From Terriglobales bacterium (GTDB lineage: Bacteria > Acidobacteriota > Terriglobia > Terriglobales > Acidobacteriaceae), in contig JAATGG010000213.1 in assembly GCA_015654835.1 (NCBI GenBank), positions 1 through 55,870 of the forward strand: 55,870 bases of DNA, read 5' to 3'. The number at the start of each line of letters is the position of its first letter. Positions within the stretch are counted from its first letter, which is position 1. The notes beneath the pieces are model-generated. The model was not told the DNA's origin. It made no database searches and saw nothing but the letters and a program-made list of their open reading frames with translations. Made by a program: the position numbers and the translations under genes. Shown one piece after another: positions 44,906 through 53,682 of this stretch.

Positions 44906-44921
44906 TGGACCAGTAATTGCA
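44906..44921 (+). promoter_or_regulatory. Sigma-54 promoter C (hyb hydrogenase operon)
   Basis: GTGGACCAGTAATTGCAT: GG (44907-44908), 10 bases, GC (44919-44920). It has the same ACAGGAAGTGGA lead-in as promoter A. The hybO start is about 97 bp after the GC. Confidence 0.8.
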
Positions 44922-45017
44922 TGCCCCAATACGTCATAGCCCATGTTTGGGCTATATGGCAATGAAGGTATCGACTTTGCGTGCGAACCTAATATGTCAA
45001 CGGGGTTATGAGGGTAG

Positions 45018-46199
45018 ATGACCATACGGAAGACGCCGAATTTCTGTGTTGTAAGGAATCATGGTTGTTTCAGCGACAACGACGAGGGATTGGCCAGCGT
45101 TGATACAAGGCTGGGGCTGTCCCGGCGTACGTTCTTGCAGTTTTGTGCAGTCGTGGCAGTAACCTTGGGATTGCCGCCGGAAGCAGAAGGCGCAATCGCC
45201 CAGGCGATATCGACCAAGCATCGTCCGCCGGTGATCTGGCTGCATTTTGCGGAGTGCACGGGCTGCACGGAATCGCTGCTGCGCACCGAGCATCCGGCGC
45301 TCGACAAGCTGATTCTGGAGTTGATTTCGCTCGATTACCACGAGACGCTGTTCGCCGGCGCGGGCCATCAGGCGGATGCGGCACGCAGGGCCTCGATGGC
45401 GGCCAATAAGGGCAAGTACGTGCTGGTGGTCGAGGGCGCGATTCCCGCGAAGGATAACGGCATCTACTGCAAGATCGGCGGCCGGACAGCGGTAGAGATC
45501 CTGAACGAATGCGCGCAGGATGCGGCGGCGGTGATTGCGCTGGGTTCCTGCGCCGTGTGGGGAGGAATGCCGTCGACGAAACCGAATCCTACCGGCTGCG
45601 TGGGCGTGGATGAGGTATGGAAGAAGCCGGTGGTCAACATACCGGGCTGTGCGCCTAATCCTTATAACTTTCTTTCGACCGTGGTGCATTACATCACATA
45701 CGGTAAGCTGCCGGAACTCGATAACCAGGGACGTCCGAAGTTCGCCTACTCGCGCATCATCCATGAGAACTGCGAGCGGCGTCCGCACTTCGATGCGGGC
45801 CGTTTCGCGCAGGAGTTCGGGGACGCCGGACATCGTGCCGGGTGGTGCCTTTACAAGCTGGGCTGCAAGGGGCCTGAGACGCATGCCAACTGTCCTGCGA
45901 TTCTGTTCGGCGATGTGGGCGGCGGAAGCTGGCCGGTCGGCACGGGCCACCCATGCATCGGCTGTACGGAGAAAGGGATCGGTTTCGAAAAGCCTATTTT
46001 CGCCCTGGCAGAATTGAAGGGCGTAACGCCGCCCGCCTCCTATCCGCGCATTGTCGAGCAACAGGGTCATGGAGCGACCATCGCGTCCGTCGCGGTGCTG
46101 GCGGGCGCTGCTGGAGTTGTCATCGGCGCTTCGGCAGCCATGGCCAGCAATCTCGGCAAGGGAAGCAAACCCGAAGACCCGTCAGAAGGCAAGGAGTGA
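45018..46199 (+). CDS. hybO: [NiFe] hydrogenase small subunit (group 1, Hyb type)
   Basis: The 393-residue electron-transfer subunit has a Tat signal (LSRRTFLQFCAVVAVTLGLP). Its iron-sulfur ligands are visible: ECTGCTESLLR (proximal), ALGSCAVWGGMP, NIPGCAPNP, the His-containing distal set around IIHENCERR and LGCKGPETHANCP, and HPCIGCTEKGI. The C-terminus has a membrane helix (IASVAVLAGAAGVVIGASA), so it is anchored at the periplasmic face. It passes electrons from H2 to the HybA/HybB module. Ribosome site GAGGGTAG. Confidence 0.96.
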   Translation: MTIRKTPNFCVVRNHGCFSDNDEGLASVDTRLGLSRRTFLQFCAVVAVTLGLPPEAEGAIAQAISTKHRPPVIWLHFAECTGCTESLLRTEHPALDKLILELISLDYHETLFAGAGHQADAARRASMAANKGKYVLVVEGAIPAKDNGIYCKIGGRTAVEILNECAQDAAAVIALGSCAVWGGMPSTKPNPTGCVGVDEVWKKPVVNIPGCAPNPYNFLSTVVHYITYGKLPELDNQGRPKFAYSRIIHENCERRPHFDAGRFAQEFGDAGHRAGWCLYKLGCKGPETHANCPAILFGDVGGGSWPVGTGHPCIGCTEKGIGFEKPIFALAELKGVTPPASYPRIVEQQGHGATIASVAVLAGAAGVVIGASAAMASNLGKGSKPEDPSEGKE

Positions 46200-46203
46200 T
46201 TCC

Positions 46204-47211
46204 ATGCCGCTGACAAGAAGAAGCTTTCTGAAGGGAACAGCGGCGGCTGGCGCTGCCTGTGCGGGTGCCACGGCAGCAACGGCCGAAGTCCGCGAAGAAA
46301 AGACTTTACCGCCCAAGGCGCTGGGGCTGTTGTTTGACTCGACCCTATGCGTCGGCTGCAAGGCGTGCGTGGTCGCCTGCCGCGAGGCGAACGGCACGCA
46401 TCCGGAGTTCAACACAGAAGACAAGCTGTGGGATACGCCGCTTGATCTCGATGCCGATACGCTGACCGTGATCAAGGCCTATCGCGAAGGCACGGGCGTG
46501 ACCAAAGACTCGGAAAAGGATGGGTACGCCTTCATGAAGAAGTCGTGCCTGCAGTGCATCGATCCCTCCTGCGTGTCGGTCTGTCCGGTTAAGGCCATGA
46601 CGAAGAACCCAGAGACAGGGATCGTCAGCTACAACCCCGATAACTGCATTGGCTGCCGGTACTGCGTGGCTGCATGTCCTTTCGGGGTGCCGCGTTTCGA
46701 GTACGACAAGACCTTCGCGCGGCTGCGCAAATGCGAGTTGTGCAAGCCGCGCCTGGCAGAGGGCAAGATCGCAGCCTGCGCCGAGGTTTGCCCCACCGGC
46801 GCCACCTTGTTCGGTCCAGTGACAGTGCTACGTGCCGAAGCCGAGCGCCGCCATAAACTGAGGCCGGGCGAGAGAGCCTTCTTCCCGCGCAAGACAGCCG
46901 ACTCGACCGACGTGCATGAGAAGCCTGCCCCACATTATGTTGCGGAAACCTACGGCCTGACGGAAGTCGGCGGCACGCAGATGCAGCTGCTCTCCGGGGT
47001 GCGATTCGAGAAGCTTGGCATGCCGGTGCTCCCGAAGAAGTCGTTCGTGTCGATCTCGGAGACCATTCAGCACACACTCTACAAGGGGATGATCGCGCCC
47101 GCAGTGCTATTCGGCTGCCTGCTCTTCCTGGTTCGCCGGGCGACCAACAGCGAACAGCACAAAACTGCTGAACACGACAAGCACGTAGATCAGCACAAGG
47201 GGGATGAGTAG
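46204..47211 (+). CDS. hybA: Hydrogenase iron-sulfur subunit HybA
   Basis: The start is the ATG at 46204 behind AAGGAG, overlapping the control region of hybO. The 335-residue protein has a Tat signal (LTRRSFLKGTAAAGAACAGA). Ferredoxin motifs: CVGCKACVVACREANG, CLQCIDPSCVSVCPVKAM, NCIGCRYCVAACPFGVPRF and CELCKPRLAEGK with CAEVCPTGA. A C-terminal membrane helix follows (MIAPAVLFGCLLFLVR). It links the hydrogenase small subunit with HybB. Confidence 0.95.
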   Translation: MPLTRRSFLKGTAAAGAACAGATAATAEVREEKTLPPKALGLLFDSTLCVGCKACVVACREANGTHPEFNTEDKLWDTPLDLDADTLTVIKAYREGTGVTKDSEKDGYAFMKKSCLQCIDPSCVSVCPVKAMTKNPETGIVSYNPDNCIGCRYCVAACPFGVPRFEYDKTFARLRKCELCKPRLAEGKIAACAEVCPTGATLFGPVTVLRAEAERRHKLRPGERAFFPRKTADSTDVHEKPAPHYVAETYGLTEVGGTQMQLLSGVRFEKLGMPVLPKKSFVSISETIQHTLYKGMIAPAVLFGCLLFLVRRATNSEQHKTAEHDKHVDQHKGDE

Positions 47212-47214
47212 GCT

Positions 47215-48420
47215 ATGCGCATGAAACCTCTTGGCGGACCTTACATTACCAGGACGACCATCATGGCAGCCCTCATGGTGGCGATCATGGGGATCCTCGT
47301 CCTGATTCGTCTCTGCTTTGGTCTCCGGTCGGTCACCAATCTCAATGACGGTTTTCCGTGGGGGTTGTGGCTTGCGTATGACATGGTCGCTGGTTCGGCC
47401 ATCGGGTGCGGCGGCTACGCGGTGGCGCTGATTGTCTATGTGCTCAACAAGGGCCAGTACCATCCTCTGATGCGGCCGGCTATCCTGGCCAGCATGTTCG
47501 GCTATGCTCTCGGCGGGGTATCCGTGCTGGTGGACATCAGTCGGTGGTGGAACGCCTGGCACATCGTGTGGCCGGCTTACTTCAACCTCAACTCGGTCAT
47601 GATCGAAGTCGCCTTGTGCGTCAGCGTCTATACGATGGTCCTGATGCTGGAGTTTGCTCCGCCGGTAATCGAGAAGACTGTCGAGTGGACGGGGCGGCGG
47701 GGCGGAGATCTTCATGCCGTCGCTACGGCCGTCGAGAAGGTGCTGAACAAGGTTCTGTTCGCGTTTATCGCCCTGGGCATGACGCTACCGACCATGCACC
47801 AGTCCTCGCTGGGCACCATGTTGATTCCCTTCGGTCCGCTCCTCAGTCCGCTGTGGCAGACTCCGGTTCTTCCCGCACTCTTTCTGCTGACGGCATTGTG
47901 CATCGGCTATAGCGTCGTCATGCTGGAGGCGACCCTGGTGTCGGATCGCTTCGCGCGCATCTCCGAGGCCCATATTCTCGGATTGCTGTCGCGCTACCTG
48001 ATCGCAGTGGTGACCGCATTCCTCGCGATTCGCTGGGGCGCTTTGCTCTACCAGGGCAACCTGCATTACATCTTCACTTCCGGTGGGCTCAGCTTCGCTT
48101 TCCTGGCGGAGAACGCCCTCTATCTGATTCCGGTTATTCTGCTGTGGCCTGAGCACCGGAGAATGGCTCCGCACTATCAGTTCATCGCCGCGATGTGCAT
48201 ACTCTCGGGCGGCATCCTTTATCGCCTCGACGCCTACATGATCGCCTACGGCCGCACTGGCTGGCGCTACTTTCCGTCGGTCCCTGAACTGCTGGTGACC
48301 TTCGGCATGATCGCAGTCGAAGTTCTCGGCTACGTGCTGATCGTCAAGTTCTTTCCTGTTCTTCCATCCGTTGAGCACGCCCATCCTGCGGCGCTGGCAA
48401 CTAATAGGAGCGTCGCATGA
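47215..48420 (+). CDS. hybB: NrfD-family membrane subunit HybB
   Basis: The 401-residue integral membrane protein has about ten helices. It includes FPWGLWLAYDMVAGSAIGCG, WWNAWHIVWPAYFNLNSVMI and, near the C-terminus, WRYFPSVPELLVTFGMIAVE. HybB is the quinone-reducing membrane partner in Hyd-2-type enzymes. A second Met at 47221 is a possible alternative start. It is followed by hybC with a four-base overlap. Confidence 0.94.
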   Translation: MRMKPLGGPYITRTTIMAALMVAIMGILVLIRLCFGLRSVTNLNDGFPWGLWLAYDMVAGSAIGCGGYAVALIVYVLNKGQYHPLMRPAILASMFGYALGGVSVLVDISRWWNAWHIVWPAYFNLNSVMIEVALCVSVYTMVLMLEFAPPVIEKTVEWTGRRGGDLHAVATAVEKVLNKVLFAFIALGMTLPTMHQSSLGTMLIPFGPLLSPLWQTPVLPALFLLTALCIGYSVVMLEATLVSDRFARISEAHILGLLSRYLIAVVTAFLAIRWGALLYQGNLHYIFTSGGLSFAFLAENALYLIPVILLWPEHRRMAPHYQFIAAMCILSGGILYRLDAYMIAYGRTGWRYFPSVPELLVTFGMIAVEVLGYVLIVKFFPVLPSVEHAHPAALATNRSVA

Positions 48421-50126
48421 CGACAAGAATCACCATTGATCCGGTTACTCGCATTGAAGGTCATCTTCGCATCGATGTCGAAGTTGAGAATGGCCGTGTG
48501 GCCAAGTCCTGGGCATCGGGCCAGATGTGGCGCGGCATTGAGAAGATCGTATTGGATCGCGACCCGCGCGACGCGTGGGCCATCGTGCAGCGCATCTGCG
48601 GCGTATGCACCACCGTTCACGCCATCGCTTCGGTGCGGGCGGTCGAAGAGGCGCTCGAACTGGAAGTTCCGTTGAATGCCCAGTACATTCGCAACATGGT
48701 TTTGACCGCCCATACCCTGCATGACCATATCGTCCACTTCTATCAACTGTCCGCCTTGGACTGGGTGGACGTGGTCTCGGCGACCAAGGCCAATCCCACT
48801 AAGGCGGCACGGTTCGCCGAAAGCATCTCGGACTGGGAAGGAAATAGTCCGGCGGTCATGGCCGATACCCAGAAGCGGCTGAAGACCTTCGTCGCCTCCG
48901 GCCAACTTGGCATCTTTACCAATGGCTATTGGGGCCATCCGGCGATGAAGCTCTCGCCCGAAGTCAACCTGATGGCGGTGGCGCATTACCTGCAAGCTCT
49001 CGATGCGCAGCGATGGGCCAACAAAATCGTTGGCACGCTAGGCTCGAAGACGCCGCACATCCAGAACCTGGCCGTGGGCGGCGTCTCCAATCCCATCTCG
49101 ACTGACAGTCAGAGCGTGCTCACCATCGAACGGCTTCTCGAGATCAAGGAATGCATCGACAAGGTCGGAGCTTTCCTCCATAACTGTTACTTCGTGGATG
49201 TTGCGGCTATCGCCGCGTCTTATCCCGAGTGGTCTTCGTTGGGCGCCGGCGTTAACGACTTCCTGTCAACACCGGATCTGCCCACCGACACCAAGGGTAC
49301 GCAATTCATGATGCCGGGAGGTTTTCTTCACGGGGGCGATCTTGCCGGTTTCCGGAAGATCTCCCGATTCGGCGATCCCTATTTCACTGATGGTGTAGCC
49401 GAGTCAGTGAAGCACTCCTGGTACACCTACAAAAGCAATGACGGCGAGCTCAAGCCCTGGAGAGGCGAGACCACTCCCGCCTATACGGATTTTCAGGATG
49501 ACGGCAAATATAGCTGGGTCAAGTCGCCGACCTACTATGGCAGACCGGCCCAGGTAGGACCGATCGCGTCGGTCCTGGCAGGCGTGGCGAGCGGGCACCA
49601 GACAACCAGGCTCTACGTCGAACGGCTAAGTCAAAAGATTCACACTCTGTCCGGCTCAAAGATATCTCCTGCGGCTTTGAATTCGACCGTCGGACGTCAC
49701 GCCGCGCGCGTGATCCGTGCCTGCGTCGTCTATGAAGATCTTCAGGCCAACTGGAAACTACTGATGGAAAACATCGGGAAGGGAGATGTGGCGACCTTTA
49801 ACAAGCCCACCTTTCCCAAAGGCGAAATCGCCGGCGTCGGTCAGGTTGAGGCGCCACGCGGCCTGCTCTCCCATTGGGTCGTGATCAAAGACGGTCGCAT
49901 CGCCAACTATCAGGCGGTGGTTCCTTCCACCTGGCTCGCCGCCCCGAAAAATGACAAGGGACAACCCGCCAGTTACGAAGTGGCCTTGCTGGGCACACCC
50001 GTAGCGGACCCCGAACGGCCCCTGGAGGCACTGCGCACCATCCACTCCTTCGATCCGTGTCTTGCCTGTGCCGTGCATCTGACCGATGCCGAGCACAAAA
50101 CCGCCGTTCAGGTCAGCGTCTTGTGA
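48417..50126 (+). CDS. hybC: [NiFe] hydrogenase large subunit
   Basis: The 569-residue catalytic subunit carries both nickel-binding pairs: the N-terminal RICGVCTTVHAIASV and the C-terminal FDPCLACAVH. After the final His, 15 residues (LTDAEHKTAVQVSVL) should be removed by the maturation peptidase HybD. It oxidises H2 on the periplasmic side, with no motif defect seen. The ATG is just after GGAGCGTCGC and overlaps the hybB stop. Confidence 0.96.
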   Translation: MTTRITIDPVTRIEGHLRIDVEVENGRVAKSWASGQMWRGIEKIVLDRDPRDAWAIVQRICGVCTTVHAIASVRAVEEALELEVPLNAQYIRNMVLTAHTLHDHIVHFYQLSALDWVDVVSATKANPTKAARFAESISDWEGNSPAVMADTQKRLKTFVASGQLGIFTNGYWGHPAMKLSPEVNLMAVAHYLQALDAQRWANKIVGTLGSKTPHIQNLAVGGVSNPISTDSQSVLTIERLLEIKECIDKVGAFLHNCYFVDVAAIAASYPEWSSLGAGVNDFLSTPDLPTDTKGTQFMMPGGFLHGGDLAGFRKISRFGDPYFTDGVAESVKHSWYTYKSNDGELKPWRGETTPAYTDFQDDGKYSWVKSPTYYGRPAQVGPIASVLAGVASGHQTTRLYVERLSQKIHTLSGSKISPAALNSTVGRHAARVIRACVVYEDLQANWKLLMENIGKGDVATFNKPTFPKGEIAGVGQVEAPRGLLSHWVVIKDGRIANYQAVVPSTWLAAPKNDKGQPASYEVALLGTPVADPERPLEALRTIHSFDPCLACAVHLTDAEHKTAVQVSVL

Positions 50127-50605
50127 GCAAAGTAGTGGTTCTGGGCATCGGCAACGTGCTGCTAAGCGATGAGGGCGTTGGGGTGCATGCCGTGAAAGCC
50201 CTCGCTCAACAATACGACTTAGCCGATGATGTCCATGTTGTGGATGGCGGAACCACAGGCATGGAGCTTGTGCCAGAGTTAGATGAGGTCGAGCATCTCA
50301 TCGTCATCGACGCGCTGAGGATCGGCCAGCCTCCTGCATCGATCGTCCGCTTGGAAGGCGATCAGGTACCAGCCTTCTTCAAAACCAAGCTGTCGCCGCA
50401 TCAGGTCGGACTTTCCGATGTTCTGGCGGCGCTGGCCTTCAAAGGTTCGGCCCCCAGCCACGTCGTCCTGATCGGCGTGCAGCCGGTGACGCTCTCGTTG
50501 GGCTTTGAACTCTCGCACGCAGTCAAGGCTCGCCTGGACGAAGTGGTGAGCCTTGTTGTTTCGGAGTTGGCGGTGAGCGGCCATCCAGCCCGGCTGCGCG
50601 CCTGA
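50123..50605 (+). CDS. hybD: Hydrogenase maturation endopeptidase HybD
   Basis: I use the GTG at 50123, which overlaps the hybC stop by two bases and starts directly with MSKVVVLGIGNVLLSDEGVG. Upstream codons lie inside hybC. The 160-residue protease of the HyaD/HybD family removes the C-terminal peptide of HybC after nickel insertion. Metal-sensing acidic residues are in DEGVG, and the family HQVGLSD block (HQVGLSDVLAAL) is present. Confidence 0.94.
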   Translation: MSKVVVLGIGNVLLSDEGVGVHAVKALAQQYDLADDVHVVDGGTTGMELVPELDEVEHLIVIDALRIGQPPASIVRLEGDQVPAFFKTKLSPHQVGLSDVLAALAFKGSAPSHVVLIGVQPVTLSLGFELSHAVKARLDEVVSLVVSELAVSGHPARLRA

Positions 50606-50618
50606 GAGGAAGTCCGCT

Positions 50619-50861
50619 ATGTGCATGGCCATTCCGTCCCTGGTGGTCTCTGCTGATGGTAATGTCGCCACCGTCGAATGTTTCGACGTCCGGCGCGTGG
50701 TCAGCACAGTGCTGATGCCTGAGTCAGTGGCGCCTGGTGATTATGTCGCTGTACTCGCGAACGCTTATGCCGTCGAAAAGGTGCCGCCGGAGGTGGCAGC
50801 CGAAACCCTGGTCTATCTGGAAACTGCGCTCCGCGAGCCAACTGCAGGAGATTCGCGATGA
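50619..50861 (+). CDS. hypC: Hydrogenase maturation chaperone HypC/HybG
   Basis: The 80-residue protein starts MCMAIPSLVVS, with the essential Cys2 and the MCxxIP motif of HypC/HybG, and contains VAPGDYVAVLANAYAVEKV. It ferries the Fe(CN)2CO precursor to the large subunit. It overlaps hupK by ATGA. No other hyp genes are in the window. Confidence 0.93.
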   Translation: MCMAIPSLVVSADGNVATVECFDVRRVVSTVLMPESVAPGDYVAVLANAYAVEKVPPEVAAETLVYLETALREPTAGDSR

Positions 50862-52018
50862 ACGGCGGCTTTGCAGGCGAGGGTGGCATCGACATTGCTG
50901 TGACCGCCGAAGGCGACTGCATCGTTGATGTGGCGATCACGAACCACCGTCCGCTCGGTCTCGCCTCGCGTCTGGCTGGCTTCACGTCCGAAGCTGCGGT
51001 TCGCCGCATTGCCGCGCTATTCTCCGTCTGTCGAATCGCTCAAGGGCTGGCTGGCAGCATCGCCGTCGAACAGGCTTTGGGAATAGATCCCGGCCCTTCA
51101 CAGAAGGCGGCGCGTGCGCTCCTGCTGCGGGGTGAAACGGTCCTGGAGCACGCTACCTGCGCGCTGTTGGACTGGCCGGTTTTGCTAGGGAAGAGACCGA
51201 CCACATTTCATGCCTTGAAGGCGCTTCGGGCCAGCCTGGCCGATCTGTGGGACTGCATCTATCCCGATGGTGACTGGATGCGGCCCGGCGGCGGTTGGCT
51301 GGCCCCGGATAAAACGGCGCTGATGGCCAGGCTCGACGCGGCCGAAAACGCGATCGAGGATGCGCGGCTGGCTTTGCCGCTCGATACAGCAGGCTGGCGG
51401 GACTGGGTCCGCGGCGCCAGGGGGACTGCTGCTGAGCTCTTTAGTTTGCTTGAGGCGGAAGGATGGGAAGGCTGCGGCGCGAGCGGCGTGCCGCTGTTGG
51501 ATAGTCTCGACGAGGCAGCGTTGGAGCGGTGTCTTGCCGCCGATGCCAACGGCGCCTTTGTTGCTCAGCCGGAATGGGAGGGCGGACCGAGAGAGACGGG
51601 GCCGCTGGCGCGCCGGGCGGGGGATCCGCTAGTTCGGGCGGTCGTTGCCCAACATGGCCGAGGGTTGGCCGCCCGCTTCCTTGCTCAATGCGTCGAGACG
51701 ATGTGGTGCCTGATGGAGATGCGGGACCTCGCAGAAGAAATCTATCGTGACAGAAACTCGCCGATACCGGTCGGCGATGGTGTCGGCCTCGGAGTGGTCG
51801 AGGCAGCGAGGGGCTGGCTGGCGCATCGAATAGAAATAGCGGATGGGCGCGTCTGCCGCTATCAGATCCTCGCCCCGACCGAATGGAATTTCCATCCACG
51901 CGGTGCTCTAGCACGTGGCCTCATGGAGGGTCGCCGGGGGCCACCCCCCGAACGCCTCGCGCAGTTGATGGTCGCCGCCCTCGATTCTTGCGTCCCCTGT
52001 CGGCTTAAGTTGCCCTGA
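50858..52018 (+). CDS. hupK: HupK-like hydrogenase accessory protein (large-subunit paralog)
   Basis: The 386-residue protein is remotely like the hydrogenase large subunit. The N-terminal pair is reduced to FSVCRIAQG where RxCGxC would be. The C-terminus ends SCVPCRLKLP, a remnant of DPCxxC, followed by only four residues, so no peptidase-cleaved tail. HupK proteins act in cofactor assembly. Its position after hypC supports that. Family assignment is by pattern and is less sure than for its neighbours. Confidence 0.75.
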   Translation: MNGGFAGEGGIDIAVTAEGDCIVDVAITNHRPLGLASRLAGFTSEAAVRRIAALFSVCRIAQGLAGSIAVEQALGIDPGPSQKAARALLLRGETVLEHATCALLDWPVLLGKRPTTFHALKALRASLADLWDCIYPDGDWMRPGGGWLAPDKTALMARLDAAENAIEDARLALPLDTAGWRDWVRGARGTAAELFSLLEAEGWEGCGASGVPLLDSLDEAALERCLAADANGAFVAQPEWEGGPRETGPLARRAGDPLVRAVVAQHGRGLAARFLAQCVETMWCLMEMRDLAEEIYRDRNSPIPVGDGVGLGVVEAARGWLAHRIEIADGRVCRYQILAPTEWNFHPRGALARGLMEGRRGPPPERLAQLMVAALDSCVPCRLKLP

Positions 52019-52220
52019 CGCGTGATGGGGGGCATGATCGTAATTCTTAAGATGGAATAATCCATTCTTAAAAAGAGAGAGCAGTACGGGAACTGCGAGA
52101 TGCCGCTGTAATCATTCCCATGTTTCACAAAAAAAGTCCTAATGGAGTGTGAGCCTTGTGCGCCGTGAGAGTACGGGGAATGAGAATGCGTGAAAAGCAG
52201 TTAGGGAAGAAGGAACTCGG

Positions 52221-53171
52221 ATGGCCACTATTGATCAACTGGATGTGCTCGATCTCGAATGCGTGGTGATGCTTGCGGAGACGCTCAGTTTCACGGAAAC
52301 GGCACAGCGCATGCATATGACGCAGCCGGGCCTAACCGCCCGCATCCACAAGGTGGAAAAGAGTCGGGAATGCAAATTCTTCGACAGGAGCAAGGGCGTG
52401 GTGAGGGCGATCACCCCGGAGGGTTTTGTGTTCGTCGAGGAAGCAAGGCGGATACTTGAGGATTTCCAGCGCCTAATCACCCGCACCGATGCGGCTCACC
52501 GGGCGTTTTCAGAAAGGCTTGCGGTTAGCAGACCGCGTCATGTCGACCTGCAATTGCTCTCTATCGTAGTCGCTGCGCAAGCAGTGGAGGGTATGGGTAT
52601 TTCGTTCCAGCAGCCTTGCGACTCGGATGAAGAAGCCATTGCGATGCTTCTAAACGGGAAGGCCGATGTGGCCTTAGTCGCATGGCCCGTTACCGAACCC
52701 TACGTCGCGCCGCTCCATCTGACTCACGATACGCTGTTAGCTGTTCTACCGGAGAACCATGTCCTCCGGGGCCGTACTGAGATTCATCTTGCGGATCTCT
52801 GTCACGAGCAAATCATCGGTTCGAAACACCAGTTTCCCAATGCCCTGAAGGATGCATTGCTTGGCAGGTGCCGGAATCTTGGTTCCGCACCAGAATGGCT
52901 CTGCATTTCAGCATCTCCTGCCGAGTCCGTTCACCTGGTGGATACGGGCGCAGGGACGGGCATCACCATTGTCACCAAGCGGTACTCGGAGGAACTTACG
53001 CTGACAAAGGCTGTTTACATTCCTTTTCCCGATGACGAAATTGCCTATGAATATGGCGTAGCCTATCGGCAGTCCGACCACCGATCAGTCTTAAATGATT
53101 TCTTGCAATATCTTGTTGAGAAATGCCGGCCTGTGGAGGGCCCGCGCGGGTGGCGCAAGCCGAATGCTTAA
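52221..53171 (+). CDS. LysR-family transcriptional regulator
   Basis: The 316-residue protein has an N-terminal winged helix (LDLECVVMLAETLSFTETAQ, RMHMTQPGLTARIHKVE). The effector-binding domain follows (AMLLNGKADVALVAWPVTEP, LLAVLPENHVLRGRTEIHLA). Target unknown. It is on the same strand 200 bp after hupK and may mark a boundary of the hyb cluster. Confidence 0.9.
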   Translation: MATIDQLDVLDLECVVMLAETLSFTETAQRMHMTQPGLTARIHKVEKSRECKFFDRSKGVVRAITPEGFVFVEEARRILEDFQRLITRTDAAHRAFSERLAVSRPRHVDLQLLSIVVAAQAVEGMGISFQQPCDSDEEAIAMLLNGKADVALVAWPVTEPYVAPLHLTHDTLLAVLPENHVLRGRTEIHLADLCHEQIIGSKHQFPNALKDALLGRCRNLGSAPEWLCISASPAESVHLVDTGAGTGITIVTKRYSEELTLTKAVYIPFPDDEIAYEYGVAYRQSDHRSVLNDFLQYLVEKCRPVEGPRGWRKPNA

Positions 53172-53361
53172 GCCGCATCGAAGCTTAATCGCAAAGCTGG
53201 CTGAAGTTCCGTTGATGCGGTGCCAATGTCGTTCTCTGTAATCAGAGCATATCTCCCATGTGGTGAGTACCCCGATGCTTGGCACAGGCAATCGGAATCG
53301 GCGCTTGGTATATGCTGAGAAGGCATTCTTGTATTCACCGTACAGAGGAGATAACAGAACA

Positions 53362-53682
53362 ATGGCAAAGAAAGCGACCGGACGCAGACCCGAGGGAAAT
53401 TTGGTCGAGGAGATCGATGCAGCAATTGCCTTGCTGACCCGCGTCCGTGCACTTGCGGCGTCCACTGCAGTGTCAGATGGAACCAATCGTCAGGTTGCAA
53501 AACAGGTTTCTGCCGGCAAGCAGCCCAAGCGGGTACTCAGTACAGAAGCCCGGGAGGCGATCGCCACGGCACAAAAGAAACGCTGGGCCAAGATCAGGCG
53601 GCAGAAGAAGAAGGCCGAGCGCGCGGTGCTTGCACAGCAACCTTCCGTACTGCCCAAATCAGAAACCTCTGATACGAAGTAG
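53362..53682 (+). CDS. Small basic protein, unknown function
   Basis: The start is the ATG at 53362 behind GGAGATAACAG. The 106-residue protein is Lys/Arg/Ala-rich. The C-terminal half reads STEAREAIATAQKKRWAKIR followed by RQKKKAERAV, a basic helical tail that suggests nucleic-acid binding. I do not recognise the family. Its 3' end overlaps the convergent TrbB gene by about 24 bp. Confidence 0.65.
   Translation: MAKKATGRRPEGNLVEEIDAAIALLTRVRALAASTAVSDGTNRQVAKQVSAGKQPKRVLSTEAREAIATAQKKRWAKIRRQKKKAERAVLAQQPSVLPKSETSDTK

Noticed and set aside
45006-46070. Long minus-strand open frame opposite hybO (354 codons)
   Set aside because: It is the antisense of a well-supported hydrogenase gene in a GC-rich area. 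It has no family-like content.
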